Position numbers and translations under genes: made by a program
Part shown: in pieces, positions 43,952-52,247 of the stretch
How the letters are laid out: the number at the start of each line of letters is the position of its first letter
Position numbering within the stretch: position 1 is the stretch's first letter
Notes under the pieces: model-generated
What the model saw: only the letters and a program-made list of their open reading frames with translations
What the model was told of the DNA's origin: nothing
Databases searched by the model: none
Source: Ruegeria faecimaris
GTDB taxonomy: Bacteria > Pseudomonadota > Alphaproteobacteria > Rhodobacterales > Rhodobacteraceae
DNA: 64,000 bases
NCBI RefSeq assembly: GCF_900182615.1
Contig: NZ_FXTE01000002.1
Coordinates: 62,001-126,000 of the forward strand
Reading direction: 5' to 3'

Positions 43952-44584
43952 GTGATCAGATTTGTGATTGCCTGCCTGCTGGCAGCAACAGTGGCTGGCT
44001 GTGCCGGTTCGCAGCGTCCGCAGGCCGATCAGACCGAAGTTGTGGCCCGTTCCTATCGTGATCCGGGGCCATCAACACTGACGCTCTATACCATGATCAG
44101 CACCCGGACCGGTTCGGGGGCGCATACCTCGCTGATGATAAGCGGCAGCGAAAGGGTGATCTTTGACCCCGCAGGCTCGTTTCGCGCCGATGTGGTGCCG
44201 ATCCGAAACGATGTTCTGTATGGCATCACGCCGAATGTCGAACGCGCTTATCGCAGCAGCCACGCACGCGAAACGCATTATGCGCGTATCCAGACGATTC
44301 AGGTGACACCACAGCAGGCCGAAATTGCCCTGCAACTGGCCAAGCAGATGGGCCCTGTATCCGAAGCGTTCTGCGCCAACTCGACCTCGCAGCTATTGCA
44401 GCAGGTGCCGGGTTTCGAGCAGATCAATACGACCTTCTACCCGGTCAAGCTGTCCGATCAGTTCGGTGAATTCCCCGGCGTCGTGACCACCGAGTACCGT
44501 GAGAATGACGATGCTGACCTGCAGGCCGGTTTGGCCTCGAACAATGCGCGCCTGAACCAGTTGGAAGCGGCTTCAACCCAATAG
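43952..44584 (+). CDS. Lipoprotein with permuted NlpC/P60-like features
   Basis: A 210-residue lipoprotein: the signal ends in VAGC with Cys17 as the lipid-anchored residue. The mature part has a histidine in SGAHTSLMI (His58) and later a cysteine in EAFCANSTSQLL (Cys141). This order (His first, Cys later) is that of the circularly permuted papain-fold group related to NlpC/P60 (YiiX-like), which includes amidases and thioesterases. Function is unproven; cell wall or lipid cleavage are possible. Starts at GTG 43952 behind GAGGCTGACC, 21 bases after the oxidase subunit. It overlaps the convergent azlD by twelve bases. Confidence 0.72.
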   Translation: MIRFVIACLLAATVAGCAGSQRPQADQTEVVARSYRDPGPSTLTLYTMISTRTGSGAHTSLMISGSERVIFDPAGSFRADVVPIRNDVLYGITPNVERAYRSSHARETHYARIQTIQVTPQQAEIALQLAKQMGPVSEAFCANSTSQLLQQVPGFEQINTTFYPVKLSDQFGEFPGVVTTEYRENDDADLQAGLASNNARLNQLEAASTQ

Positions 44585-44905
44585 GTATAGCAAGCCATAG
44601 AGCGTGCCCGCCCCGGCAAAGATGGCAATGACCACGTTTTTTGTGATGACACCAACCGCCAAAGCAACCGCTGCGGCGGCCATGCGCGGCACGTCGGGCT
44701 GACCATCCGTTGCGGTTGGCCAGACCACCAGCGGCGCAATCAGGGCTGGGACGATGGCAACGGCGGTATAGCGCAGGTGGCGTAACAACCAGGGTGGCAT
44801 CGGGCGGTCTCCGACGATGCCGATAAAGGTAAAGCGTAGGGCAAAGCTGCCAATCGCCAAGCCAACGATAATGCTCCACATGGTCACCGGATCAATCTGT
44901 GTCAT
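44573..44905 (-). CDS. azlD: AzlD family branched-chain amino acid transport protein
   Basis: A 110-residue membrane protein with four hydrophobic helices, the small partner of the AzlCD/YgaZH exporters of branched-chain amino acids. The sequence starts MTQIDPVTMWSIIVGLAIGSFALRFTFIGIVGDR and ends in LLYLLG. It overlaps the azlC stop by four bases (ATGA), the usual two-gene unit. The C-terminal end runs into the tail of the lipoprotein gene on the other strand. Confidence 0.9.
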   Translation of the reverse strand: MTQIDPVTMWSIIVGLAIGSFALRFTFIGIVGDRPMPPWLLRHLRYTAVAIVPALIAPLVVWPTATDGQPDVPRMAAAAVALAVGVITKNVVIAIFAGAGTLYGLLYLLG

Positions 44906-45612
44906 GGCCTATTCCGCTCTAACATCAATTCGGCCTGCGCCCCTGCGATCATCCCGGCGGTCCCGGCGATCAGCAGGCCCAGGTTGAACGGCACGCCTAC
45001 GGTCAACAGAGCGACGGTTATGGCGACTAAGGCGGCGATGACATGGGCAAGCGTCCTCATCATCGGCCCGATCATTGCCAGGAATGTGATCGGAAGTGCA
45101 AAATCCAGCGCCCAGCTTTCTGGAATCTGTGCGCCCAAAACTGCGCCCAGATAAGTTGCCAAAATCCAAAGCGGCGTGATCGGTGTGACCGAGCCAAAGA
45201 AATAGGCCATGCGCTGCGGCACGGTCATATCGGGCTCTTTTTCGAACTGTACAATGGAGCAGGCATAGGACTGGTCGACCGTCAGATAGGCGGCGCAGGC
45301 CCGTTGCCACAGGGGGGCCGCCCCAAGATAAGGTGTCAGTGAGGCCGAATACATTGCCACGCGTAGGTTAACCGCCAGGGCCGATGCCAGAACGATCAGG
45401 CTGGGTGTGTTGTCCTGCAACAGCTGCAGGGCGGTGAACTGGGCCGCCCCGGCAAAGACAGCCGCCGAAAAGGCGATTGTCTGGATAATATCCAGCCCAG
45501 CCTCGGTCGCAAATACGCCGAAAAGGGTGCCGAACGGAATTGCCACAAAGATAAACGGCGCTCCATCGCGAAAACCCTTCCAGAAGTATGACTTGGATGT
45601 GGTGTAAGCCAT
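44902..45612 (-). CDS. azlC: AzlC family branched-chain amino acid exporter
   Basis: A 236-residue membrane protein with about six to seven helices. Typical stretches are GFRDGAPFIFVAIPFGTLFGVFATEAGL and FAGAAQFTALQLLQDNTPSLIVLASALAVNLRVAMYSASL. With AzlD it exports branched-chain amino acids or methionine in studied systems. Its start codon overlaps the annotated ATG of the divergent fdhD frame (shared CCATGG), and AGGA lies at good distance inside that frame. This supports 45612 as the azlC start and casts doubt on the fdhD start there. Confidence 0.92.
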   Translation of the reverse strand: MAYTTSKSYFWKGFRDGAPFIFVAIPFGTLFGVFATEAGLDIIQTIAFSAAVFAGAAQFTALQLLQDNTPSLIVLASALAVNLRVAMYSASLTPYLGAAPLWQRACAAYLTVDQSYACSIVQFEKEPDMTVPQRMAYFFGSVTPITPLWILATYLGAVLGAQIPESWALDFALPITFLAMIGPMMRTLAHVIAALVAITVALLTVGVPFNLGLLIAGTAGMIAGAQAELMLERNRP

Positions 45613-45667
45613 GGCAAATTCCTATGGTATCGCCAACAGCAGTAGCGATCTTGGGAAAGGGTTGCAA

Positions 45668-46549
45668 TTGGCCACGAAACCGGATGCCACCGACTACATC
45701 ATCGCCCCTGATCCCGGCGCGGTTCGCCTGACCCGTGCGGTTGAAGGCATCGACCAGAATGGCGCGGTCAGCCGGATCTCGGTCGTTGAGGAACGCCCCC
45801 TGACGATATTCCTTAACGCTCAGGAAATCGTGACTGCAATGACAATCGGCGATTACCCTGAATATCTGGCGCTGGGGTTCCTGCGCAATCAGGGGATGCT
45901 GTTGGCCGATGATGACATTACCGGCGTGGATTACGATGACGATCTGGAAACCGTGGTGGTGCGCACCGCGCGCGAAACCTCATATGAGGATAAGCTGAAG
46001 AAAAAGACCCGGACCAGTGGTTGCGCGGTTGGCACTGTGTTTGGTGACATGATGGAAGGGCTCGAGGATGTGCGCCTGCCACAGGGCTCGGTGCGCACAT
46101 CGTGGCTGTATGATCTGGCGGCCAAGATCAACCGAACCCCTTCATTGTATCTTGAGGCTGGTGCAATTCACGGCACGGTCCTGTGTCGGGAAAACCGACC
46201 GTTGGTCTACATGGAGGATGTGGGACGCCACAACGCGGTCGACAAGATCGCCGGCTGGATGCTGTCCGAAAACGTGGGCGCCGAGGACAAGATCCTCTAC
46301 ACCACAGGCCGTCTGACCTCGGAAATGGTCATCAAGACTGCAATGATGGGCATCCCGGTTCTGGCGTCACGATCAGGGTTCACCGCTTGGGGTGTCGAAA
46401 TCGCGCGTGAGGTTGGCCTGACGCTGATCGGTCGTATGCGGGGGCAGCGGTTCATGTGCCTTGCGGGCGAGGATCGACTGGTGCGGGATGTGGACCCGTC
46501 GACAGTGGCGGTCGAAGATAAAAAGCATAGACGGAAAAGTGCGGAATGA
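45668..46549 (+). CDS. fdhD: Formate dehydrogenase accessory sulfurtransferase
   Basis: FdhD (293 aa from TTG 45668) delivers sulfur to the molybdenum cofactor of formate dehydrogenase. Signature parts are ERPLTIFLNAQEIVTAMTIGDYPEYLALGFL, VGRHNAVDKIAGW and LASRSGFTAWGVEIAREVGLTLIGR. The loop that is CxxC in E. coli reads SGCAVGT, so only the first cysteine remains. The frame is open from ATG 45611, but that codon overlaps the divergent azlC start and has no ribosome-binding site; AAAGGG before TTG 45668 is better. It leads the mobA-mobB-moeA group. Confidence 0.88.
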   Translation: MATKPDATDYIIAPDPGAVRLTRAVEGIDQNGAVSRISVVEERPLTIFLNAQEIVTAMTIGDYPEYLALGFLRNQGMLLADDDITGVDYDDDLETVVVRTARETSYEDKLKKKTRTSGCAVGTVFGDMMEGLEDVRLPQGSVRTSWLYDLAAKINRTPSLYLEAGAIHGTVLCRENRPLVYMEDVGRHNAVDKIAGWMLSENVGAEDKILYTTGRLTSEMVIKTAMMGIPVLASRSGFTAWGVEIAREVGLTLIGRMRGQRFMCLAGEDRLVRDVDPSTVAVEDKKHRRKSAE

Positions 46550-47082
46550 TTTTGGAAGTCTTTGGTTTATTTATTTTATTCGTCGCGACATTGGGCTTGC
46601 TGCCATTGATGGTCTATGTGTTCTGGCTCCTTGAGCGGTCGAAACGCGCGATCATTGAGGGTATGGCGCAATTGGACGTCAACCTGCGTAACCGTCTGGG
46701 GTGGGCGCCAGAGGAATATATCAGCATTTGGAACATCGCCGCCCCCTTTCGGCTTGGTTGGCAGGCATGGGGGGAGTTGTCTCAAAAACAAGCACTCGTG
46801 CTTCAGCGGGTTTTGATGCACGGTCTGCCTGAGTTTGCCGGGATACCAGATGAGGTCAGAAAGGCGGTGCGCACGTATCGGTGCTGTTTTGGTCTTATCT
46901 TTGCTGTTGGAGCCGTCTTAGTGTTTTTGCCAGCCCACTATAGCCTGAGTCACAAGGCGGCCGAATTGACGGGGTGGCCTGCAATTATTTGGTTTACAGC
47001 ATTCGGATTGGCCGTCTGTCCATTGTTCTTCCTGCCCTCCCAGAAATTCAGGAAATGGCCCGCGCCTGAGGAGATCAAATGA
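46546..47082 (+). CDS. Membrane protein of unknown function in the Mo-cofactor operon
   Basis: A 178-residue protein with a hydrophobic N-terminal helix (about residues 3-27), a soluble middle segment rich in Trp and Arg, and a second pair of hydrophobic stretches at 107-124 and 138-160. I do not recognise a domain. The beginning of the gene is AT-rich (about 40% GC in the first block), unlike its neighbours, which suggests insertion. It overlaps both fdhD and mobA by four bases (ATGA type), so it is firmly in the operon even though its role is unknown. Confidence 0.68.
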   Translation: MILEVFGLFILFVATLGLLPLMVYVFWLLERSKRAIIEGMAQLDVNLRNRLGWAPEEYISIWNIAAPFRLGWQAWGELSQKQALVLQRVLMHGLPEFAGIPDEVRKAVRTYRCCFGLIFAVGAVLVFLPAHYSLSHKAAELTGWPAIIWFTAFGLAVCPLFFLPSQKFRKWPAPEEIK

Positions 47083-47723
47083 CCCGCCCCCTCGGCATCA
47101 TCCTCGCAGGAGGCCTTGCCACTCGGATGGGTGGTGGCGACAAAGGCTTGCTGACAGTCGGTGGGCAGAGCCTGCTGTCTCATGTCATTGACCGGTTTGG
47201 CCCGCAGGTGGTCGGTCTGGCGCTGAATGCCAATGGTGATCCTGAACGGTTCGCCGACCTCAACCTGCCGGTTCTTCCCGACACGATTGAAGGTTTCGCC
47301 GGGCCTCTGGCGGGTGTGCTGGCGGGGCTCGATTGGGCAGCAGAACAGGGGGCCGACAGTATCGTCACCGCCGCTGCCGACACGCCGTTTTTTCCGCGCG
47401 ATCTTGCGGCGCGCCTAATGGATGCTGCTCAAGGGCAAACCCATCCGCTGGTGCTGGCGACTACGCTTCGAACCGGGGATGAAGCACTGAAATCCGGCGG
47501 CGGCAAACGGGTCAACCGGCATCCGACATTTGGCCTCTGGCCTGTCGCGTTGCGAGATGATTTGCGGGACGCCTTGAATGACGGGCTGCGCAAGGTTGTG
47601 CTGTGGACCGATAAACATGATGGGCGTGAGGCGTTGTTTCCGGCTGAGCCGTTTGACCCCTTCTTCAATGTCAACACGCCCGACGATCTGGCGCGTGCGC
47701 AAAAGCTGCTGGAGCAGGCATGA
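47079..47723 (+). CDS. mobA: Molybdenum cofactor guanylyltransferase
   Basis: MobA (214 aa) attaches GMP to molybdopterin to give the MGD cofactor used by formate and other reductases. The N-terminal nucleotide-binding loop LAGGLATRMGGGDKGLLTVGG (about residues 7-27), PDTIEGFAGPLAGVLAGL and TAAADTPFFPRDLA are diagnostic. It overlaps the preceding membrane protein and the following mobB by four bases each. The length fits the family (about 200). Confidence 0.95.
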   Translation: MTRPLGIILAGGLATRMGGGDKGLLTVGGQSLLSHVIDRFGPQVVGLALNANGDPERFADLNLPVLPDTIEGFAGPLAGVLAGLDWAAEQGADSIVTAAADTPFFPRDLAARLMDAAQGQTHPLVLATTLRTGDEALKSGGGKRVNRHPTFGLWPVALRDDLRDALNDGLRKVVLWTDKHDGREALFPAEPFDPFFNVNTPDDLARAQKLLEQA

Positions 47724-48211
47724 AGGTCTATGGCGTCACCGGCTGGAAAAACGCGGGCAAGACCGGCCTGATGGAGCGTTTGGTGGCCGAGATCACCGCG
47801 CGTGGCTTTTCGGTTTCGACCGTCAAACATGCCCATCACGCCGCCGATGTCGACCAGCCCGGCACGGACAGTTTCCGCCATCGAGAAGCCGGTGCGTCCG
47901 AGGTGCTGTTGGCGTCCGGCAAGCGCATTGCGATGATGCAGGAACTGCGCGGCGCACCCGAGCCGCCTCTCTCTGATCTGCTGGCACGCTTGGCTCCGGT
48001 TGATCTTGTGCTGATCGAGGGGTTCAAACGCGAAGCCCACCCCAAGGTCGAGGCGTATCGGGTGGCCGCTGGAAATCCGTTGATTGCGGCCGAGAACGAA
48101 ACTGTGCGCGCGGTTGCCAGTGACACAGAGCTGAACTTCGACCGTCCGGTTTTTGATCTGGACGACACCGCAGCCATCGCAGGGTTCATTCTGCAAGAGG
48201 TAGGATTATGA
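47720..48211 (+). CDS. mobB: Molybdopterin-guanine dinucleotide biosynthesis protein B
   Basis: MobB (163 aa), a GTP-binding P-loop protein that assists MobA. The Walker A WKNAGKTGLMERLV follows the first beta strand, then STVKHAHHAADVDQPGTDSFRHREAGA and VDLVLIEGFKREAHPKVEAYR, both characteristic. It overlaps mobA and moeA by four bases, forming a tight three-gene unit. Not essential for MGD formation in E. coli, but usually retained. Confidence 0.95.
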   Translation: MKVYGVTGWKNAGKTGLMERLVAEITARGFSVSTVKHAHHAADVDQPGTDSFRHREAGASEVLLASGKRIAMMQELRGAPEPPLSDLLARLAPVDLVLIEGFKREAHPKVEAYRVAAGNPLIAAENETVRAVASDTELNFDRPVFDLDDTAAIAGFILQEVGL

Positions 48212-49473
48212 GCAAACCGGACATTGCCCCACCGCCCTTGCGCAACGATTGTTTTGCCTTGCCTGCGGGCGTGAGCTGGACGCCGGTTGACAAAGCGTTG
48301 GCCCTGCTGCGCGACCGCCTTTCGGTCGTGATGGGGGCTGAAACCGTTCCGTTGGCACAAGCCGCAGGTCGGATTTTGGCCGCCGATGTATATGCCCAAC
48401 GTTCGAACCCGCCGCAGGCAAATACGGCGGTAGATGGCTATGGCTTTGCCGGTCCGGTTCCGGATGGGCCGCATGTGATGCCGCTGCAAGACGGGCGTGC
48501 TGCGGCTGGTGTTCCCTTTGATGGTCAGCTTGCGCCCGGCCACGCCATACGGATTCTGACTGGTGCGGCCCTGCCCGATGGGGTGGACACCGTTATTCTG
48601 GAAGAGGACGTGACAGTTCAGGACGGGCATATCGCCTTTCGCGGCCCCCTGAAACAGGGTGCCAATACCCGCAATGCGGGCGAAGATGTGGTTGGAGGTG
48701 ATCTGGCTTTGCCCGCTGGACGCCGGTTGACACCTGCCGATCTGGCCCTTCTCTCCGCGACGGGTGCTGGTGATCTGCTGGTTCGCAAAGCTCTGCGGGT
48801 AGCCGTCCTGTCAACGGGGGATGAGCTAGTCGAGGCCGGCGAGGTTGCTGAGCCAGGGCAAATCTACGATGCCAATCGCCCAATGTTGCTGGCTCTGATC
48901 CAGCGGATGGGATTCCAGCCACTGGATATGGGCCGCGTTGCCGATGATCGTGAAACCCTGCGCGAGCGGCTGAACGAAGCTGCGAAAGAGGCGGATGTTG
49001 TTCTGACTAGCGGCGGCGCGTCGGCAGGGGACGAAGACCATGTCTCCGCGCTGTTGCGGCAGGCCGGAGCGATGCAGGAATGGCGTATTGCCCTGAAACC
49101 GGGGCGACCTCTGGCTTTGGGGATTTGGGACGGAGTGCCGGTTTTCGGACTGCCCGGCAATCCAGTAGCGGCATTGGTCTGCACCCTAATCTTTGCCCGC
49201 CCGGCGCTGGGCCTGATGGCTGGCGAGGGCTGGCGGGACCCGCAGGGGTTCGATCTGCCAGCCGCCTTTGATAAGCGCAAGAAACCCGGGCGGCGGGAAT
49301 ATCTGCGGGCCCGCATCCGAGACGGAAAAGCCGAAGTTTTCACTTCGGAAGGGTCCGGGCGGATCAGCGGGCTAAGCTGGGCCGAAGGGCTGGTCGAGAT
49401 CGAAGACGGAGCGCGCCACATCCAACCGGGTGATCTTGTCCGATTCATCCCCTATGGAAGTTTCGGAATCTAG
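48208..49473 (+). CDS. moeA: Molybdopterin molybdotransferase
   Basis: MoeA (421 aa) inserts molybdate into adenylated molybdopterin. The sequence shows the N-terminal domain with SNPPQANTAVDGYGFAG, the molybdopterin-binding STGDELVEAGEVAEPGQIYDANRP, TSGGASAGDEDHV, and ALKPGRPLALGIWDGVPVFGLPGNPVA, in order, then the C-terminal beta domain of about 75 residues. Together with MoaB upstream it completes the later steps of the pathway. Its stop overlaps the convergent membrane protein gene by four bases. Confidence 0.95.
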   Translation: MSKPDIAPPPLRNDCFALPAGVSWTPVDKALALLRDRLSVVMGAETVPLAQAAGRILAADVYAQRSNPPQANTAVDGYGFAGPVPDGPHVMPLQDGRAAAGVPFDGQLAPGHAIRILTGAALPDGVDTVILEEDVTVQDGHIAFRGPLKQGANTRNAGEDVVGGDLALPAGRRLTPADLALLSATGAGDLLVRKALRVAVLSTGDELVEAGEVAEPGQIYDANRPMLLALIQRMGFQPLDMGRVADDRETLRERLNEAAKEADVVLTSGGASAGDEDHVSALLRQAGAMQEWRIALKPGRPLALGIWDGVPVFGLPGNPVAALVCTLIFARPALGLMAGEGWRDPQGFDLPAAFDKRKKPGRREYLRARIRDGKAEVFTSEGSGRISGLSWAEGLVEIEDGARHIQPGDLVRFIPYGSFGI

Positions 49474-50462
49474 TCGAAGGTTCCGGCCACACGCCCCAGC
49501 AACATGAAGGCCCGCGCGGTTCTTGTATCACCCAAAGCGGTCAGCTCTGCATCGCTGGCACGGGGTTCAAACTCGATGATCATGTGATCGAACCTGCGTA
49601 GAAAGTGATGGGCGGCGTCCCGGAAAATGGGATCCTGCTTCATCCGGGCCGAAGTCAGCGCCAGCGAGGAGCGGTCGCGAATGCCGCCCAAGGCCGCGAC
49701 AGCCCGTCCGCGCCCACCCTGCGCAAATTGCCGCCAGATCTCGGGGCGGGCCATGTCAGGGCGCAGGTCATCCATATAGATGCCCTCTTGGCTGAGCAGG
49801 GTCAGCACGTCCTGAGAGGCCTGTACAAGCTTGGCTGTCTTGCGGTCCTTGAGCGCCAGCCGTAGGGCATCAAAGCCTTCGGTATCTTCCTGTGTTTCCG
49901 GAAAATTCAGCGCACGGATAAAGATGTCGGTGCCAAGCGGGGGCACGATATCCCCAGCTTGTGTACCCAGTTCCAGCGAAGTCTGATCGCCGTTCCCCAC
50001 GGCTGTCGGTTGCTGTGCGGGTTCCCTGCGCTTGGTTGAAAACGTGGCCAGCGCGCTTTCGGCTTTCTTGGCCGTTTCCGCGATCTGATCCAGCTTTTTG
50101 GATACGGCTGGCTCATAGGTGCTGGAAGATCGCTGTTGCTGAGCGATATATGCGTTTCGGATGGCGTCAATCGAGGTTTGTAGTCGTGCGCTTTCCTCGC
50201 GCATGATCCGGCTGGCGCGCATGGCCATTGCTGCGACCCAGATCATCGCTACCGGCATGAAGACCGCCAGCAAGGTCACGACAAAGCCTCCGCCGTCGAC
50301 CTCGTCGGGCAGCACCAGAAAAACAACCGAGACGATCAGCCAGATCACGCTGAGGGCGACGGCTGCAATTTCGATCTCGGTTATCGAAGGCTTGGTTGGC
50401 CTATCATATATGCCCAGTGAGGTTGGCCGATTGGCTTCCTGCTCTGGCGTGGGCTCGGACAT
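49470..50462 (-). CDS. Conserved membrane protein of unknown function
   Basis: A 330-residue protein with a cytosolic start, two close helices (about residues 32-52 and 60-81), a coiled-coil-like segment of about 50 residues (SARLQTSIDAIRNAYIAQQQ and the region after it), a linker and a C-terminal soluble domain of about 160 residues, rich in helix (LGTDIFIRALNFPETQEDTEGFDALRLALKDRKTAKLVQASQDVLTLLSQEGIYMDDL; DAAHHFLRRFDHMIIEF). I recognise no named family. It is the only gene between moeA and greA, leftward, and not obviously coupled to either. The role might be in membrane-linked signalling or division, but nothing supports a specific one. Confidence 0.75.
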   Translation of the reverse strand: MSEPTPEQEANRPTSLGIYDRPTKPSITEIEIAAVALSVIWLIVSVVFLVLPDEVDGGGFVVTLLAVFMPVAMIWVAAMAMRASRIMREESARLQTSIDAIRNAYIAQQQRSSSTYEPAVSKKLDQIAETAKKAESALATFSTKRREPAQQPTAVGNGDQTSLELGTQAGDIVPPLGTDIFIRALNFPETQEDTEGFDALRLALKDRKTAKLVQASQDVLTLLSQEGIYMDDLRPDMARPEIWRQFAQGGRGRAVAALGGIRDRSSLALTSARMKQDPIFRDAAHHFLRRFDHMIIEFEPRASDAELTALGDTRTARAFMLLGRVAGTFD

Positions 50463-50479
50463 TGGGAACGCTCCGGGGC

Positions 50480-50950
50480 TCAGGCGTAAGTGATACTCAG
50501 GACTTCATAAGAACGTACACCGCCAGGTGTGCGTACTTCGACACTGTCGCCTTCGTCCTTTCCAATCAGGGCGCGGGCAATAGGGGATTTGATGTTCAGC
50601 AGGCCGGCTTCGATATTGGCCTCATATTCCCCTACAATCTGCCAGGTCTTTTCCTCGTCAGTGTCTTCGTCAACAAGCGTGACCTTGGCGCCAAATTTGA
50701 TAGCACCGGACAGTTTGGCAGGGTCGATCACATCGGTCAGTGAAAGGATGCCTTCCAACTCTTTGATGCGGCCTTCGATAAAACCCTGCTTTTCCCGGGC
50801 CGAATGATATTCGGCGTTTTCTTTCAGGTCACCCAGTTCCCTGGCCGAGGCGATGGCTTCGATAATAGCTGGCCGCTCGACGGATTTTAGGTTCTTGAGT
50901 TCGGCCTGAAGCGCAGCATTGCCCGCAGGCGTCATGGGAATTTTTTCCAT
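50480..50950 (-). CDS. greA: Transcription elongation factor GreA
   Basis: GreA (156 aa) rescues stalled RNA polymerase by stimulating cleavage of the nascent RNA. The N-terminal coiled coil has the usual [62 protein letters not shown] with the acidic tip residues D and E in GDLKENAEY; the C-terminal FKBP-like domain ends [12 protein letters not shown] 50950 gives the family length; a GTG at 50965 is possible but less conserved. It acts in the cytosol and is monocistronic or transcribed with the membrane protein downstream. Confidence 0.96.
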   Translation of the reverse strand: MEKIPMTPAGNAALQAELKNLKSVERPAIIEAIASARELGDLKENAEYHSAREKQGFIEGRIKELEGILSLTDVIDPAKLSGAIKFGAKVTLVDEDTDEEKTWQIVGEYEANIEAGLLNIKSPIARALIGKDEGDSVEVRTPGGVRSYEVLSITYA

Positions 50951-51188
50951 ATTCTTGTCGTCCACGCTGAAATTGTAACGCCCCGCCGCATGGAACCAGC
51001 GTCGGGGCGATTTGATGGGTTGGCAAATACCTGACCCAAATGATGCGTGAAATGCAAGAGGTCAAAGAAGACAGCAAGCTGGATTTGCGACTTAACGCCG
51101 TTGAATTGGGCGCCGTGGGCACCTGTTACGCTGTCCAAACAGCTGACCGCGCTGCCATTTCCAGGTGGTTGAGGCCATCCAGAGTGTT

Positions 51189-51569
51189 TCAAGCATATTG
51201 CACCACCTCAAACTCGATGCCGTTCTCATCATCGAAATAGAACCGCCTGCCGGGCTCGTAATCTGCATGCGACTTGGGGGTGAAACCTGCTTTGACCACC
51301 TTGTCTTCGGTTGCGTCGATGTCTTCGACCAGAACGCCGACATGATTCAGCCCCCCGATGATGTCATAGCTGCTTTCACCCGATGGTTTGGGATCGCTGG
51401 GTGCATAAAGCGCCAGGTAGGTATGTGCGCTACCGACATGCACGGTATAGCCACCCGCGATTGCAGGGCCTTCCCAGCGGGTTTTCCAACCGAAGACGTC
51501 CTGCATCCATTTTGCCGAAGCCTGCGGGTCGCGGACGGTGAAATTGGTGTGTTCAAGTGTCGCCATCAT
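51189..51569 (-). CDS. VOC-family (glyoxalase-like) protein
   Basis: A 126-residue vicinal-oxygen-chelate protein of the glyoxalase/bleomycin-resistance type. The N-terminal LEHTNFTVRDPQASAKWMQDVFGWKTRWEG and C-terminal GLNHVGVLVEDIDATEDKVVKAGF and GRRFYFDDENGIEFEVVQY give the two beta-alpha-beta-beta-beta halves; His and Glu positions for metal are visible (His7, His77, Glu122 region). Substrate is unknown. ATG 51569 has AGGAG six bases before it. A SoxR-type promoter directly upstream and the divergent soxR gene strongly suggest redox-responsive expression. Confidence 0.88.
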   Translation of the reverse strand: MMATLEHTNFTVRDPQASAKWMQDVFGWKTRWEGPAIAGGYTVHVGSAHTYLALYAPSDPKPSGESSYDIIGGLNHVGVLVEDIDATEDKVVKAGFTPKSHADYEPGRRFYFDDENGIEFEVVQYA

Positions 51570-51605
51570 GGGATCTCCTATTCAATTTGAGGCTTGTCCC
51601 GACTC

Positions 51606-51636
51606 ACCGTAATTTCTAAACCTAACTTTAGGTCAA
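51606..51636 (-). promoter_or_regulatory. SoxR-type promoter of the VOC gene
   Basis: On the minus strand a TTGACC -35 (51636-51631) is separated by 19 bases from TACGGT (51611-51606). The long spacer holds CCTAAAGTTAGGTTTAGA (51632-51615), which fits the SoxR box pattern CCT-x-AA-x-TT-A-x-x-TT-x-AG. MerR-family activators use such overlong spacers. The start codon of the glyoxalase gene is about 37 bases downstream. The region also holds the upstream part of soxR. Confidence 0.75.
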
Positions 51637-51655
51637 GGAATTTTTTGAGGGCGAG

Positions 51656-52111
51656 ATGGCGATTTCAGAGGGGCTGGCAATAGGCGCTTTGGCCCAGCGC
51701 ACCGGGCTGGCGGTTTCAGCGATCCGATATTACGAGGCGCAGGGTCTGATCGCCCCATGGCGCAATGCGGGTGGGCAGCGGCGATATCAGCGCGCCGACA
51801 TAAGACGGTTGAGTTTTGTGATGATAGCGCAGCAATTCGGACTAACCCTGCCCGAAATCCGAGAAGTCCTGTCCGGCTTGCCCGGAAATCGTACACCAAC
51901 GCCGCAGGATTGGAAAAACATCAGCAAGGATCTGCGGTCGCATCTGGATCAGCGAATCGATACGTTGATGCGCCTGCGTGACAATCTGGACGGATGCATT
52001 GGTTGTGGGTGCCTTAGTTTGCCCAAATGTGCTCTTTACAATCCTGATGACCGTGCCAAATCCAAGGGAAGTGGCCCCAGATACCTGATGGGTGACACTC
52101 CGGACACGTGA
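51656..52111 (+). CDS. soxR: Redox-sensitive transcriptional activator SoxR
   Basis: SoxR (151 aa), a MerR-type activator that senses redox-cycling compounds or NO through a [2Fe-2S] cluster. The N-terminal helix-turn-helix (IGALAQRTGLAVSAIRYYEAQGLI) and the dimer helix are followed by the cluster motif DGCIGCGCLSLPKC, with Cys114, Cys117, Cys119 and Cys125. It starts at ATG 51656 with GAGGGCGAG upstream. The divergent glyoxalase gene carries a matching box, so it is a likely direct target; no soxS is present, as is usual outside the enterics. Confidence 0.93.
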   Translation: MAISEGLAIGALAQRTGLAVSAIRYYEAQGLIAPWRNAGGQRRYQRADIRRLSFVMIAQQFGLTLPEIREVLSGLPGNRTPTPQDWKNISKDLRSHLDQRIDTLMRLRDNLDGCIGCGCLSLPKCALYNPDDRAKSKGSGPRYLMGDTPDT

Positions 52112-52247
52112 TCTGCCGCATAGCGGCATAGTTACGCCGTGTTTCGATTGACCTGTGGCTTTCCCAGCATGTAATCAGCCGTGAAACAAAATTGCGCCGA
52201 CCGTGCGTTAGATGCGCCAATTCGGAAAGTTAGCGAAGGAGCCCGCA

